This document shows, in pieces, positions 53,241-64,000 of a DNA stretch of 64,000 bases; positions within the stretch are counted from its first letter, which is position 1; every line of letters starts with the position of its first letter. Below the pieces are notes generated by a model. That model was not told the DNA's origin. It did no database searches and was given only the letters and a program-made list of their open reading frames with translations. The stretch covers positions 4,469,001 through 4,533,000 of the forward strand of contig OX621264.1 in the NCBI GenBank assembly GCA_951640165.1, read 5' to 3'. This stretch comes from Pseudoips prasinana. Lineage: Eukaryota; Arthropoda; Insecta; Lepidoptera; Nolidae. The position numbers and the translations under genes were made by a program.

Positions 53241-54633
53241 AGTCGTCCCCAAAGATCTCCACGATATAATTTTGTCCATCATTTCTGTATATGCCATAAT
53301 CGTTACACTTGGCAATCGTAGTATGATGATTCTCTAGTAGGTGACTGCTTCTTCCCCCACAGGATCAGTTAAGGTGGTGGTAACATCACAAGAACACAGT
53401 TTCTTCACTATGTTTCTAACTGTGATCACCATGTTAAATACGGCTTAAAATTAGTTGTATAACATTTCCGCTCACCCATCCCGCAACCCACTAATACGCT
53501 AGGTAGAGCCTTTATTATGACAGTCAAAGTGTATTGACGAAAGAGAAAAGAAAGATTTAAGTCCATCATTTAGATTTCTGTATTTTAAACTTTAAGTTCC
53601 ATTATATAAAATTTAAATTCAAATCAGAGACTTTGTGAGTTTTCAATCTGTATAAAATTAATGTAAGCGCATAACCGTCCTTTCACACCATTGCAATCCT
53701 GGCGCACTCCGCAGTTTAGGTACGAAGGTACAAGTACATCAACAAACCCACCTTGAAGGGCTTATGACGACCGAGGCGTAGCGAGTAAGCTAGATTGAAC
53801 TGAATTGCATAGTAGCGAGTCTCTATTTAAAAGTGTCTTGACGTGTGCGGTTTATTGCCCTCTCAACAAATTGAATGAGAAAGACAGAGACATAATATAA
53901 ATTTGCCACGGTATCAGCCATGGTATGGAAGGACGACAGCATATATTGTATTTTGTAGCGATGTATAAATATATACACTTTTGATGATTATAAATAAAAA
54001 GTTTCGTATAAAATCAAGTATTATAAAAAAAATATCATCAAAATGTGTTCAGTATTCTAGAGAGTAGCTCCGTAATCCGAAATTGATAGTATGGGGGGGT
54101 AAATACAGAACAGTTATTATAGTAACAATATCTTTTTGATCAATTCCTTCGCCATGGATTAACTAGACCGTCGTAACTTATTTTAACAGGCTCCTGTTTC
54201 TCTTTACTATCTTAAAGGATTCTCAATAATTACTGGTTAATGGGCTCTTGCTCTAGTATTTGGTAACCCTGATTAAGCCATAGGTCGTGGGTTCGTTCCC
54301 CAGCATAAATCTTTGTGTGATGAGCACGATCATTCGTTCTATGTCTATCCACAATATGTATGAATTTAGAAATATATAAGTATGTTTATCAGTTGTATGG
54401 TTGCCATAGAGACTCTGCCTAGTTTGCGATCAGATGGTAGTGTGACAGTTGTCGCAAAATAATTATTTATTGGCTCCAAGGAACAACAGATTTTTAAACT
54501 GCAAATAAACTTAACTCAATCTCAAGTGTGATTTAAATATACGTGTTTTATTCAAACGTGTTTTCAAATCACAATAATAAATTTATGTGGTCGAAACCAG
54601 AAAACATGGGACTAATAAAACACTGCCATCTGT
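53241..54633. other. Intergenic with one SINE-like scrap
   Basis: 54270-54430 resembles a + strand SINE (ccataggtcgtgggttcgtt, gtgtgatgagcacgatcatt). Nothing else is recognised. Confidence 0.45.
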
Positions 54634-54811
54634 GCCTCTAGCACGAGTTCCTGCAGTTTACTTACTCGATCACACGTACAGTTTCTCCCATACATTGAGC
54701 ACCAGCGCCTCTCGCGGAAACTATTAAGAACTAAAACTCTGGTGCTCAATGTACGGGACGAAACTGTACGTGTGATCGAGTAAGTAAACTGCAGGAACTC
54801 GTGCTAGAGGC
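54634..54811. mobile_element. Hairpin MITE family B, copy 3
   Basis: gcctctagcacgagttcctg to its inverse, nearly identical to 6841 and 38589. Confidence 0.92.
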
Positions 54812-55000
54812 ACTGATCCCAAACATGGCAGAGCCTGGCAACCAGACAACTGATAGACATACTTATATATTACTAAATACATACATATTATAGATAAATT
54901 ACACCCTGACACATAACAAATAAGCGTAAAAAAACATCACACAAAGATTTGACCTGTGTGGGAATCTAACCCACGACCTGCACCGTATGAGGCCAGTCGC
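54812..55000 (-). mobile_element. SINE remnant
   Basis: acttatatattactaaatac, aaagatttgacctgtgtggg and aatctaacccacgacctgca: a decayed tRNA-derived SINE. Confidence 0.6.
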
Positions 55001-55472
55001 AATAGTCAGTATAGTATTGATTACATATAAAAACCCACCCATATCATCAATTTCGAAATGTATACAATAGGGTGGAGCAAAAAAATATTCTTTTGAATTA
55101 TTAATATTTTCGCGCGGATAGATACTTAAACTAGAAATTTACGCCAAATAATTACTTTTATAGGCAAACTTTGGACAATTTTTTGTAATTTACGTAAGGA
55201 TCAAAAATTTATTTGGAAATAAATTACAGTCCATGTTACTTGCTGCTAGTGTAGCTTATTATATGTGAAAGAATCTTTAAAATTGACTAAGTAGTTTTGA
55301 TTTTATCCATTACAAAAAAATACTTTTTTAAATAAATTTTTGTTTTTATAGAATAGTATAGAAGATATTTATTTGTCACAAACACATGTCAGTATTTAGA
55401 TTATTTAGAAAACGTATGGGCGCAATGTTTTATTCTTTCGAGCTTACAAATACAACATCAACTGATTTCATG

Positions 55473-55811
55473 TCATCTCCACAATTGCTGGTCTTGCGCT
55501 ATCCGCATCCAGCGATTTCCAGCGACCCGCACAAGATCATCGGTCCATCTTGTAGGGGGCCTTCCCACGCTGCGTCTTCCGGTTCGTGGTCGCCACTCCA
55601 GAAACTTTCTGCGCCAGCAGCCGTCGGCTCTACGAGCTATGTGCCCTGCCCACTGCCACTTCAGCTTGGCAATTCTTACGGCTATGTCTGTTACTTTGGT
55701 TCGCCTGCGGATCTCAACATTTCTGATTCGATCTCGCAGGGAAACTCCAAGCATAGCCCTTTCCATTGCTCTTTGGGTGACCTTGAGCCGCCTGATAAGG
55801 CCAATATACAA
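55473..55811 (-). pseudogene. LINE reverse-transcriptase tail (reverse)
   Basis: The minus-strand frame of 112 codons reads RRLKVTQRAMERAMLGVSLR, KLKWQWAGHIARR and GRRSVGRPPTRWTDDLVRVA. It is the same family as 34798-35221 and has no internal stop, but both ends are missing. Confidence 0.85.
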
Positions 55812-56006
55812 ACTAAATTAATAAAATAAAATCAATTATTATAACTTATGTTCAAAAAATGTATCTGCAAACCCCAACCAACCAACAAAAAGCCAACTGA
55901 ATTTTAAATTTCTTAAATATCTAAGATAATTTATTAATAGTATTATTAAGAGAAAAGTTTGGTTTTTTTTTGTTTATTTGCAATCGATTTTTATAGCTCG
56001 GATCTT

Positions 56007-56187
56007 TGAAGTTGGCGGTGCCTCTGAGAGCATGTTTATCCGTCAGTCTTTTATATATCTGATATTTTTGTCGTCGTTTCAGTAATCTCTCCCACCGGAC
56101 TATGAGAGTGGGGAAATACGAAATGCCCCTGTGTTTGTGCACACTTGTGCTCTATAATATAGTGTAGATTGCTGAAATTCGACTAGT
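56007..56187 (+). mobile_element. SINE family F, decayed
   Basis: gttggcggtgcctctgagag, ctatgagagtggggaaatac and gcacacttgtgctctataat. Confidence 0.7.
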
Positions 56188-56524
56188 ACCACAAATGATG
56201 AAAATAAAACGCGTTAAATGTGTATTTAAAATAGAATGTTTCGCTCCACCCTATTATCAGCCTAAGCAATATATAAAGATGTTCTTTGCAGTGTTCCTTA
56301 TAGATAATACATGTGCCTCAGTAGTATTATATTTAAGACTGGTACCTTTTATCTTAATAATCGTGCAGCAGAGCTATCATGGCGCTTAAGTCTTACGTTT
56401 CTACAGCGTATGACCAATGCCATCACAGAAACACTCACGAGTCTGGCTGCAAGAATGGGTATTGATCGAACGCTGTAAATATATGAGTGTTCCGGACATC
56501 ACATCAGGCGGCACTGCGCTCGCA

Positions 56525-56850
56525 TCTCCTGACCTTAAACGTCCTTCTCCACCTAGCAAGCCGGACGTTAACTTAAAGCTTGGCATTCAAAACATTGGTC
56601 CTTCGTGCTGGATCAATATTTGAATGTTTGTGTTCTGGGGGTCTTAGCTACTAAATAAAACTATAAGCTTCGATATATGCTAACCGTTCGCTGACCTTCA
56701 ACGTCCTTCCCCACCTCACAAGCCGCCTGTCGACCTAAAGCTTGGCATTCAAAGCACTGGCCCTTCGAGCCGGATCAATATTTGAATGCCAAGCTCCAGT
56801 TGTTTTCTGGGGGTCTTAGCTACTAAATAAAACTATAAACTATTATATAT
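56525..56850 (+). repeat. Tandem duplication of about 165 bp
   Basis: Units near 56530-56665 and 56695-56850 share cttaaagcttggcattcaaa-type sequence, ggatcaatatttgaatg and ctgggggtcttagctactaa. A palindrome gcttggcattcaaa / tttgaatgccaagc is formed in the second unit. Flank 56880-56970 has a reversed piece (aaggacattgaaggtcagcg). Confidence 0.8.
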
Positions 56851-56972
56851 GAAAACTGTATTGATTCAAAGTAGCCGCTTTGCTCGCGCTGAGTCTCGTG
56901 AGTGACTCATAAAAGTGGGGAAGGACATTGAAGGTCAGCGAATCGGTCGGAGACGCAAGCGCAGCGCCGCCT

Positions 56973-57042
56973 GATGTGGTGTTCGGAACGAGGGGTGTCC
57001 ATTACAAGATGTGGTGTTCGGAACGAGGGGTGTCCATTACAA
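56973..57042 (+). repeat. 35-bp unit repeated twice
   Basis: gatgtggtgttcggaacgag begins at 56973 and 57008; the two units are identical as read. Confidence 0.95.
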
Positions 57043-59260
57043 TGATAGCTACGTAGGATGTAACTAAACTAGATACCGTATAAACGGATGTATATTTATC
57101 TAAAAAAAAATGGGCTGACGAATTATGGAAGCTTTCTAGCTCTTTGGATATTTTTAATTCGTCACAAGTCACTGACTGTATATGCAGGGAAAAGAAAGCT
57201 TATTAAATTGTAATAGAGCATGCTGTCATTTGTGTCAAATTGGGTATGTTAAAAGTCACGGAGTATACATTTCAATGTTGATAATATGGTGATCATGAAA
57301 TTTATTAATTTGATATTAATTTACAATTGTACTTGCCATGCTCACATTGCAGTGACATACATTTTTTTCATCTTTTTCTTAATTCATTTCTTAATCCTTA
57401 AAGAAGAAACAAGTTACTAAGCTAGTATATTTAAATTTTAAAACTATTTAATGTAATAAAAAAAAAATAAACTATAAAACAATTGAAGACAGCGAGCAGT
57501 TCGCTGGCGCTAGGCTCTAAATCAGTAGGTTAAATTAAGCGACATATGCTTTCCATATACATTATGCTTTCCATTATAGCCAGTTATATTATTGTCAAGT
57601 TTAGATAAATATGCATCCGATCTCTTCTTATGACAACAGAAATGCGGACTAACCTTTTTATTCCTCAGTATTAAAACTGGCCACAGATAAAACCTAACAG
57701 TAATACTAAATTCAAATTGCCTTAAACTAGCAAAGTTATAAGTATTTAAAGAAAGAACGCGCTATACTAACATATGACGTCACTTGTAGGGAAGCCATAT
57801 AATCTATATACTAACAGTCGTATTGCAAGAACGGGACAGCGCAGGCCCACTTCAACCCCGCCAAGATTTTTAAATTTAAAAAATCAAGATTGTCAGCCGA
57901 TTTTTCATATTTTATTTTTTCTAAATTACATTTGTGTAATTTTTTTGTTGAATCTGCGCAACTAGTAAATTCGATATATCTTCCTCTATTGGAAGATGGG
58001 AATGAAGACCATTTACTTTATATATACGCGGTATTTAACATAGTCCAATAGTAGCCAGACCGCGTTTCACGACTCGAAAGACCACAACCGCACCGGGATC
58101 GCTTAGCGCGACTTCTGATGCATGGAGCAAAGAAATTATAAAAAAATATAACGTGGATTATATACTCATTACCATTCGTAAGATCTTGCTAACTTAAAAA
58201 GGTATTTCTAAGTTAGCAATTTCTGGATGCCAAAACCTACATTTTGGGGCATCTAAGAACAAAACTACCAGCATTCATTTTCAATTCAATTTATTCATGA
58301 ACAATTAACATAATTGTGTGTGAATATAACATAGCCATGAAAGATTATACAAGAAAAATTACAAAAAAGTTCTCAATAAATTTAAAATGAGCAAATTAAT
58401 ATTAAACAATCATAACATATGATAAAATGTTTTTTTTTTTATGAAAATTAAAATAACAAATAAATTAATAACATTATAAGAATCATTATTAATTAGTAAA
58501 TTATTTAATAACCATTGATGTATAGAGGATTTTATGTTTGACATATTAATGTATCGGGCAATATTTAGCACCGCGTAATGGCTTACCATGAAGCTTACGC
58601 ATTTTTCTACCATTAAATACAGTAAGCACCTATGTGACATCTGTCATTGATATTGACATAACCCGCGATGTTTAGTGATGCGCAGCGGGATTCTGTGACA
58701 GTTTTATTTGTCATTGTTGGAAACAAAAAAAAAAGAATTAACAGAATAGGGGAATACTTAGTTGATTTGTCGGTGTCCACTGAAGTATATCATATATTTG
58801 GTATTTGCGCGTAGTTGTCCCGTTGTGCGAGAGGAATACAATAACCCCACGGAAATAGTATTTTTGGAATATATATCTATAATTTTCTTATCAATAATTT
58901 AAGCTTACATACATGTACGGGTGTCACAATACTCCGATTTAACATAAGGGTTTTAATTTGTAAAAAAAAATATACGAAATATCAATTTTGTACAAGTGAT
59001 TTTTTTTCTGTAAATAAATTGCATTTTTTTATATAAAATTGTGGTTTTATTTTCATAAGTATACTGACCACCTGTGAACACCGAAGCCTTATTTGCTTTG
59101 GCAGGGGAATGCCTAGGCATGCCACCTGCAAAAAGTGCCTGCGGGTGGGTATGTCGGACTCGCACCGACTAAACCTAACCTGCCGTGGACTTCTCTTGGC
59201 GCCTGATGGGGGAGCCCCGGGAATGCGGGTATGCTGCTCCGGTGCATGGTTACCGAAGCC
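57043..59260. other. Intergenic, transposon scraps
   Basis: 58628-58715 is related to 27715-27790 (gtgacatctgtcattgatat, gcgggattctgtgacag). 59080-59240 looks like retroelement sequence (gtcggactcgcaccgactaa, cgcctgatgggggagccccg). No gene. Confidence 0.45.
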
Positions 59261-60183
59261 TATGGACGCTCTCGACACCAAGCAAGTATACGGACCACTG
59301 ACGTTATGGGGTCACCGTAGCCTATGGACGCTCTTGACACCAAACAAGTAGGTATACGGAGAACCTGATATTAAGCGGTCATTATAGTCTATGGACGTTC
59401 TCGATACCAAACAAGTATACGGACCGTCTGATATTAAGCAGTCACTATAGCCTATGGACGCTCCCGAGACCAAACAAGTATATGTAGCACCTCATGTTAT
59501 GCAGTCACCATAGTCTATGGACGTTCTCGATACCAAACAAGTATGTGTAGCACCTCATTTTATACAGTCACCGAAGTCTATGGACGTTCTCGATACCAAA
59601 AAGTATACGTAGCACCTGATGTTCAGCGGTCACCGTAGTCTATGGATGTTCTCGATACCAAACAAGTATACGTAGCACCTAATGTTAAGCAGTCACCGTA
59701 GTCTATGGACGTTCTCGATACCAAACAAGTAGTAGCACCTACCTAATGTTAAGCAGTCAGCGTAGTATATGGAGATTCTCGATACCAAACAAGTACACGT
59801 AGCACCTACCTAATGTTAACCAGTCAGCGTAGTCTATGGACATTCTCGATACCGAACAAGTATACGTAGCACCTACCTAATGTTAACCAGTCAGCGTAGT
59901 CTATGGACATTCTCGATACCGAACAAGTATACGTAGCACCTACCTAATGTTAACCAGTCAGCGTAGTCTATGGACATTCTCGATACCGAACAAGTATACG
60001 TAGCACCTACCTAATGTTAAGCAGTCAGTGTAGTCTATGGACATTCTCGATACCAAACAAGTACCCGTACCTAGTACCCAAGTACAAGTACCTAATGTTA
60101 AGCAGTCAGTGTAGTCTATGGACATTCTCGATACTAAACAAGTATACGTAGCACCTGATGTTAAGCGGTCACCGTAGCATGGA
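59261..60183 (+). repeat. Minisatellite, about 15 units of 62-67 bp
   Basis: The motif ctatggacgttctcgatacc recurs with starts at 59261, 59323, 59390, 59453, 59516, 59579, 59641, 59704, 59768, 59835, 59902, 59969, 60036 and 60117, ending near 60183. Early units are about 63 bp and varied; 59768-60036 are 67 bp and almost identical. One spacer is 81 bp. Confidence 0.95.
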
Positions 60184-60189
60184 TCTAAA

Positions 60190-61703
60190 GAATTATTACT
60201 TTTTTTTTAATAAACCGTTTTTATTTTCTCATCACAAATAGGTTCACTTCAGTTCTATGTGGTCTGAAGCACATTCCTTTTTTAAAATCTATCTCGCGAG
60301 ACAGCCCCGGATCTTCAATATTTTTTACATGGTGCAAAAATTGAAAAATGCCGCCCCCGCCCACTAATATTTCTCATCACAGTTAGCATAAAGATGCTAT
60401 TTTAGATATCAGATCTACCACTACATTTGGACATAGTTCTTCCGGAAACAATACAACCATCGCTGTTATTTCTGTCTTAAGCCTATTTATTCACTGATTT
60501 GGACGTGTAGGATACCTATATATTTATAAATTACAAGGTGTGCCCCGCGGGTTTACCCGCGTTAAACTTTATAAATTATAGCCTATGTTATTCGGATTTA
60601 ATAGCTATATTACAATATACAGTTTTTGAGTGAAAGAATAACAAACATCCATACTCACAAACTTTTCGCATTTTATATCTTTACTAGCCGTGCCCCGCGG
60701 TTTTACCCGCGTTAAAGGTCATGGCCCATAATCCGACCCGGTTCAAAAATATTTTGTACAAAAACGAAAATAATGGTAAATAATGCAGGCATAACCCACT
60801 GTTCATTATATGTAAAAAGAAAAAAATAATTCAATGGAGAGATCTTGCAGTAGACCGATCAAAATTGGATAATAATTAGCTGCACCAGCGGTTTCGCCCG
60901 TCTCTAAATTATTTTATCCCATGGAAAAATGTCACTGGGATAAAAAGTTTACTATGTCCGTCTACAAATCTAATATGTAGGTATATACGATATATTTTTG
61001 TTGTCTATTCATAGGAATTTGACATGACATGATAGATAACAAATCATTAAATAATGTATTTTCTTAATCTATGCTATGCACCTAAGGTATTAAACAAATA
61101 CTCATTCTTTACATGTATACTACGGGGCAAGCAATTTAACCAAAATCGGTTCAGTAGTTTAGACTTGAAAATGAAACAAGCAGACTTACTTTGCCATTGT
61201 TTTGTTAAATAAAAATATCATCTGATGACACTTAATAAGCAAACTCGTTCGGTCAGGTAATAAATAACACGTATATTGCTGTCTCGGTCTCACCCGAGCT
61301 TTGTTGCGGTCGCGCAATAATACAATGTATTATATTTTATTTCATGATCCCCATCGGCCACAGTAATGCACCACTTACCATTGAAAAGTATAATCATTTG
61401 TCTTTGATTCCCCCCATATTTCATTTCTGTACGCCGTAGGTATATTTTTCATACTAAATGGGCCATTACCTTTACAAATAACAGCCTATGTGTTATTCAG
61501 TTACATAAGCTATATTACTACAAAGTTCCATCAAAATCTATTCTGTAGTTTTTGCGTGAAAGAGTAACTAACATCCATCCATACTCACAAACTTTCGCAT
61601 TTAAAATATTAGTTGGATATGTCCAACACGTTCATGTCTATACATCAGTAAATAAAAACTTAACACATAGCACGGAATAGGAAAAAAAATAAAAACCACA
61701 CTA
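60190..61703. other. Intergenic with Helitron-like scraps
   Basis: 60533-60720 carries reversed Helitron-like 3' ends (gtgccccgcgggtttacccg, tagccgtgccccgcggtttt), and 61540-61615 a related 5'-type end (ctcacaaactttcgcattta). No gene. Confidence 0.5.
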
Positions 61704-61878
61704 GTATTATAAAGGCGAAAATTTGTGAGTGAAATGTGTATGTATGTTACTTCTTCACGCCAAAACTACCGATCGGATTTTGATGAAACTATGTAGTAAT
61801 ATAGCTCATATATCCGAATAACAAATAGGTTATAATTTATAAAGTTTAACGCCGGTATAACAACAGGGCGCAGCTAGT
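61704..61878 (+). mobile_element. Short Helitron-like element
   Basis: gtattataaaggcgaaaatt through gccaaaactaccgatcggat to caacagggcgcagctagt, followed by A. Confidence 0.6.
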
Positions 61879-61887
61879 ATGTATTTT

Positions 61888-62174
61888 TTGAAGTTATACT
61901 TCTTTTGGCGCGATGGAGAAAAATGATGAGAGTGAATTTTTACGATGCGCGCGCACACCGACACCAAAAAATTTTACAGCATGAAGTTAGTTCTAGGTGA
62001 TATGAGAGTGAATTTTTACGATGCGCGCGCATCGTAAAAATTCACTAAAAATAACGTAAAAATAACAGCATGACGTTAGTTCTAGGTGGTATGACAATTG
62101 ATAACTATGTTCAAGTTGTATATTAAGAAGTATAACTTCTAACGCGTGTACATAAGTACACACAAGTTTTTTTT
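61888..62174. mobile_element. Element H, copy 3, with internal palindrome
   Basis: gaagttatacttcttttggc to acacacaagttttttt, as at 42418 and 43200. It carries a second, inverted piece of its own gatgcgcgcgca segment. Confidence 0.85.
62007..62046. repeat. Perfect 40-bp palindrome
   Basis: agtgaatttttacgatgcgc is directly followed by its exact reverse complement, with no loop. Confidence 0.97.
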
Positions 62175-62524
62175 ATTGCATTGTGAATTTAATTTAGATT
62201 TTCACTCTTCGAGCTTTTTGTTCTGCAAATAAATCTATGGCCTTGCCATAATTTAACTCGTGTGCAATGCGATTTTCTATCGCTAAGATTTGCAAGACTC
62301 GATAGCGATCGATAGCGTTCCCGGCTCATAGAAGATCGCAAATAATTTTTAATACTTTATATTGCAAAAACTTCGCTCACAGCTTGCGGATGTAGAAGGA
62401 TGTGTCGAGTAAATTAGCAGGGCCATAAAATATTTGGAAAAACATCCTGCGAATCATGCGCATAGATCTATTACAAGAGATAGAAACCGTTAGCGTGTTC
62501 TATATCATCAAATAAAAGCGGAGC
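62175..62524. other. Spacer, nothing firm
   Basis: Includes a partial inverted motif tcgatagcgatcgatagcg at 62300-62318. No gene. Confidence 0.4.
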
Positions 62525-63058
62525 TTATTCTTTAAAGACGCCCAGTTCCTGGCTGAATTCAACGGCGCTTAGATTTCGCTCGTATTTTCGAGCCAGTTCT
62601 GCTCCGTACTTTTGTAATTCTTCAATCGACATTTTCACAGTATTTTTACCACACAGAAATAATATTATAATATTTGGACATTCCTTGGGTAATAATTGCA
62701 CAATAAAAATCAATATTTGGATTGGATCCGGTGGTAGCATTAAAGCGCGACCGTCGTTATTAACACAAGGTCCGTCATAATAATAATACCTTAATATAGA
62801 CAGAACCATTGACAATATGTAGTAAAAATATTAGACTTAAACTAGATAATTAAACATAATCTCTTGACAATAACTTGATACGAGCTAGCTAAGTATCAAT
62901 GCTATAATAAAATAAATTTTATAAATGTTTTCATACAATGTGTACCTAAATATCTATGTTACTAGAAATAATAATGTATACAACTATATTACTACAAACA
63001 TGTTCTGACTATTTACAAGCACTTTTTTAAAGTCTACGTGAACAAAAACTTTTTTACT
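62525..63058 (-). mobile_element. Element O, reverse copy, with an open frame
   Basis: The reverse complement of the O family. A minus-strand frame at 62525-62815 (96 codons) ends AELARKYERNLSAVEFSQEL plus a short tail. This resembles the small helical segment seen in some hAT/zinc-finger transposase-like proteins. I treat it as a transposon fragment. Confidence 0.6.
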
Positions 63059-63244
63059 GTTAAATACTTAAATATAATAAATTAAGTACGCACTTAATCA
63101 GTTTTATTATAATTAATTATAAAAAAAATTAAGTAAGTTTGCTTCTTTAATTTTTGATTTATGAAATGCCCTACATGTAATCACTTCAAATTACTTATAT
63201 TGAATTAAAAGTATAGCTCGAGCTTAAGGCGCCGTTAGTCGGTT

Positions 63245-63570
63245 TCTTTTTTTTTTCTTTTTTTTATTCACGTAGACTTTAAAAAACCGCTTGTAAATAG
63301 TCAGAACATGTTTGTAGTATTATAGTTATATACATAATTATTTCTAGTAACATAGATATTTAGGTACACATTGTATTGATTGTATTAAAACATTTATAAA
63401 ATTTATTTTATAACAGCAATGATATTTAGCTAGCTCGTATCAAGTTATTGTCAAGATTATGTTTAAGTTTAATTATCTAGTTTAAGTCTAATATTTTTAA
63501 TACATATTGTCAATGGTTCTGTCTATATTAAGGTGTTATTATTATGACGGACCTTGTGTCTTGGTTCTTT
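63245..63570 (+). mobile_element. Element O, copy facing the previous one
   Basis: tttttattcacgtagacttt, ccgcttgtaaatagtcagaa, gttctgtctatattaaggtg and gacggaccttgtgtc. It is inverted relative to 62525-63058, with about 190 bp between. Confidence 0.78.
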
Positions 63571-63819
63571 TAATTGAGCCCCCATAATATAAAAAGTCGT
63601 TCTACGTTTGCGTTCTGGGTTGTAATTCCAAATATTTATTGAGAATTATGCATTAACTCTGGTAATTGTGAGTAAGCCATTGTCTTGAAAAGAGCAGAGA
63701 AATTTCATCGAATAATTTCACATAATCGATGTTTCGGTACTCCTTTTCCATTCAGATAATGAATTGATAAAGCAATCTGGTCAAAGTCAAAGTTGCGCAG
63801 TGCTTCTTGGTGCTGGTTT

Positions 63820-64000
63820 TTTATTTTTTTCCCGGGGACATTGATGTCCATTACATGGATGCCCTCCTCCTTGGGGGGAGGGGTCTGTCAGACTCCTACT
63901 GACTAAAAACCACTCCGGTGTTCCATCTCACATCTGCGCCGGGGGTCACGGGACCTTACGATATTCCGCAACCCCCTGCTGGTGCTGCCCGTCCCCAAGG
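63820..64000. repeat. Retroelement-like sequence running off the window
   Basis: gccctcctccttggggggag, gtctgtcagactcctactga and gcgccgggggtcacgggacc: GC-rich, unlike its AT-rich flank, and similar in style to 59140-59220. Class unassigned. Confidence 0.45.

Larger units (their letters stand above)
55067..56254. mobile_element. TIR-bounded element with nested repeats
   Basis: Perfect 12-bp terminal repeats, atagggtggagc at 55067-55078 and gctccaccctat at 56243-56254, enclose 1.19 kb. Inside are a LINE fragment (55473-55811) and a family F SINE piece (56007-56187). No transposase is visible. Confidence 0.65.

Noticed and set aside
55386..55829. 147-codon + strand frame
   Set aside because: It is the antisense of the LINE reverse-transcriptase tail encoded on the minus strand.
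59261..60183. CRISPR-like array
   Set aside because: Units abut with no unique spacers, lengths vary from 62 to 81 bp, and the context is a eukaryotic intergenic region; it is a minisatellite.
62525..62815. 96-codon minus-strand frame as a host gene
   Set aside because: Most of it lies within the repeated element O, so it is treated as transposon sequence.

Overview
This is a eukaryotic, AT-rich, intron-bearing and very repeat-dense genomic window, most likely from a moth or butterfly (Lepidoptera). The clues are insect-type genes with short exons in long AT-rich introns. There are also many elements of kinds known from lepidopteran genomes: Helitron-like ends reading GCACAGCTAGT, several tRNA-derived SINE families, fold-back MITEs and 5'-truncated LINEs. 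No species can be named from the sequence alone.

Two protein-coding genes, both on the + strand, can be reconstructed exon by exon with matching splice phases. The first, 19692-22667, is neuralized (neur), the E3 ubiquitin ligase that drives Delta endocytosis in Notch signalling. It has two NHR domains, a Q/N-rich linker and a C-terminal RING finger. Its 5' exon or exons carrying the start codon are not found. A textbook TATA/Inr core promoter at 2006-2040 is a possible but unproven start. The second, 33935-47623, is a six-exon gene for a 363-residue nuclear protein that I do not recognise. It has an acidic/NLS segment, a degenerate AT-hook, two orthodox C2H2 fingers and a third finger-like unit with a 35-residue spacer.

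Layout: 1-19.6 kb is repeat-rich flank (hairpin MITEs, SINEs, Helitron-like elements). 19.7-22.7 kb is neur. 22.7-33.9 kb is comparatively repeat-poor AT-rich spacer, with a fold-back in the neur 3' region and possibly the untranslated first exon of the second gene. 33.9-47.6 kb is the zinc-finger gene, whose five introns are packed with nested and inverted elements. 47.6-64 kb is gene-free sequence with terminal-inverted-repeat elements, a roughly 0.9-kb minisatellite and transposon remnants.

The most unusual material is the structured repeat population. Several hairpin MITE families recur: one in four full and three partial copies, one in four copies (one with matching block changes in both arms), and one in three near-identical copies. 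Inverted MITE copies bracket exon 4 of the zinc-finger gene. A roughly 0.5-kb inverted duplication sits just before its last exon. There is also a perfect 40-bp palindrome and a 14-bp target-site duplication around a truncated LINE. No prokaryotic features, CRISPR arrays or confident free-standing tRNA/rRNA genes were seen; the tRNA-like sequences all look like SINE heads.
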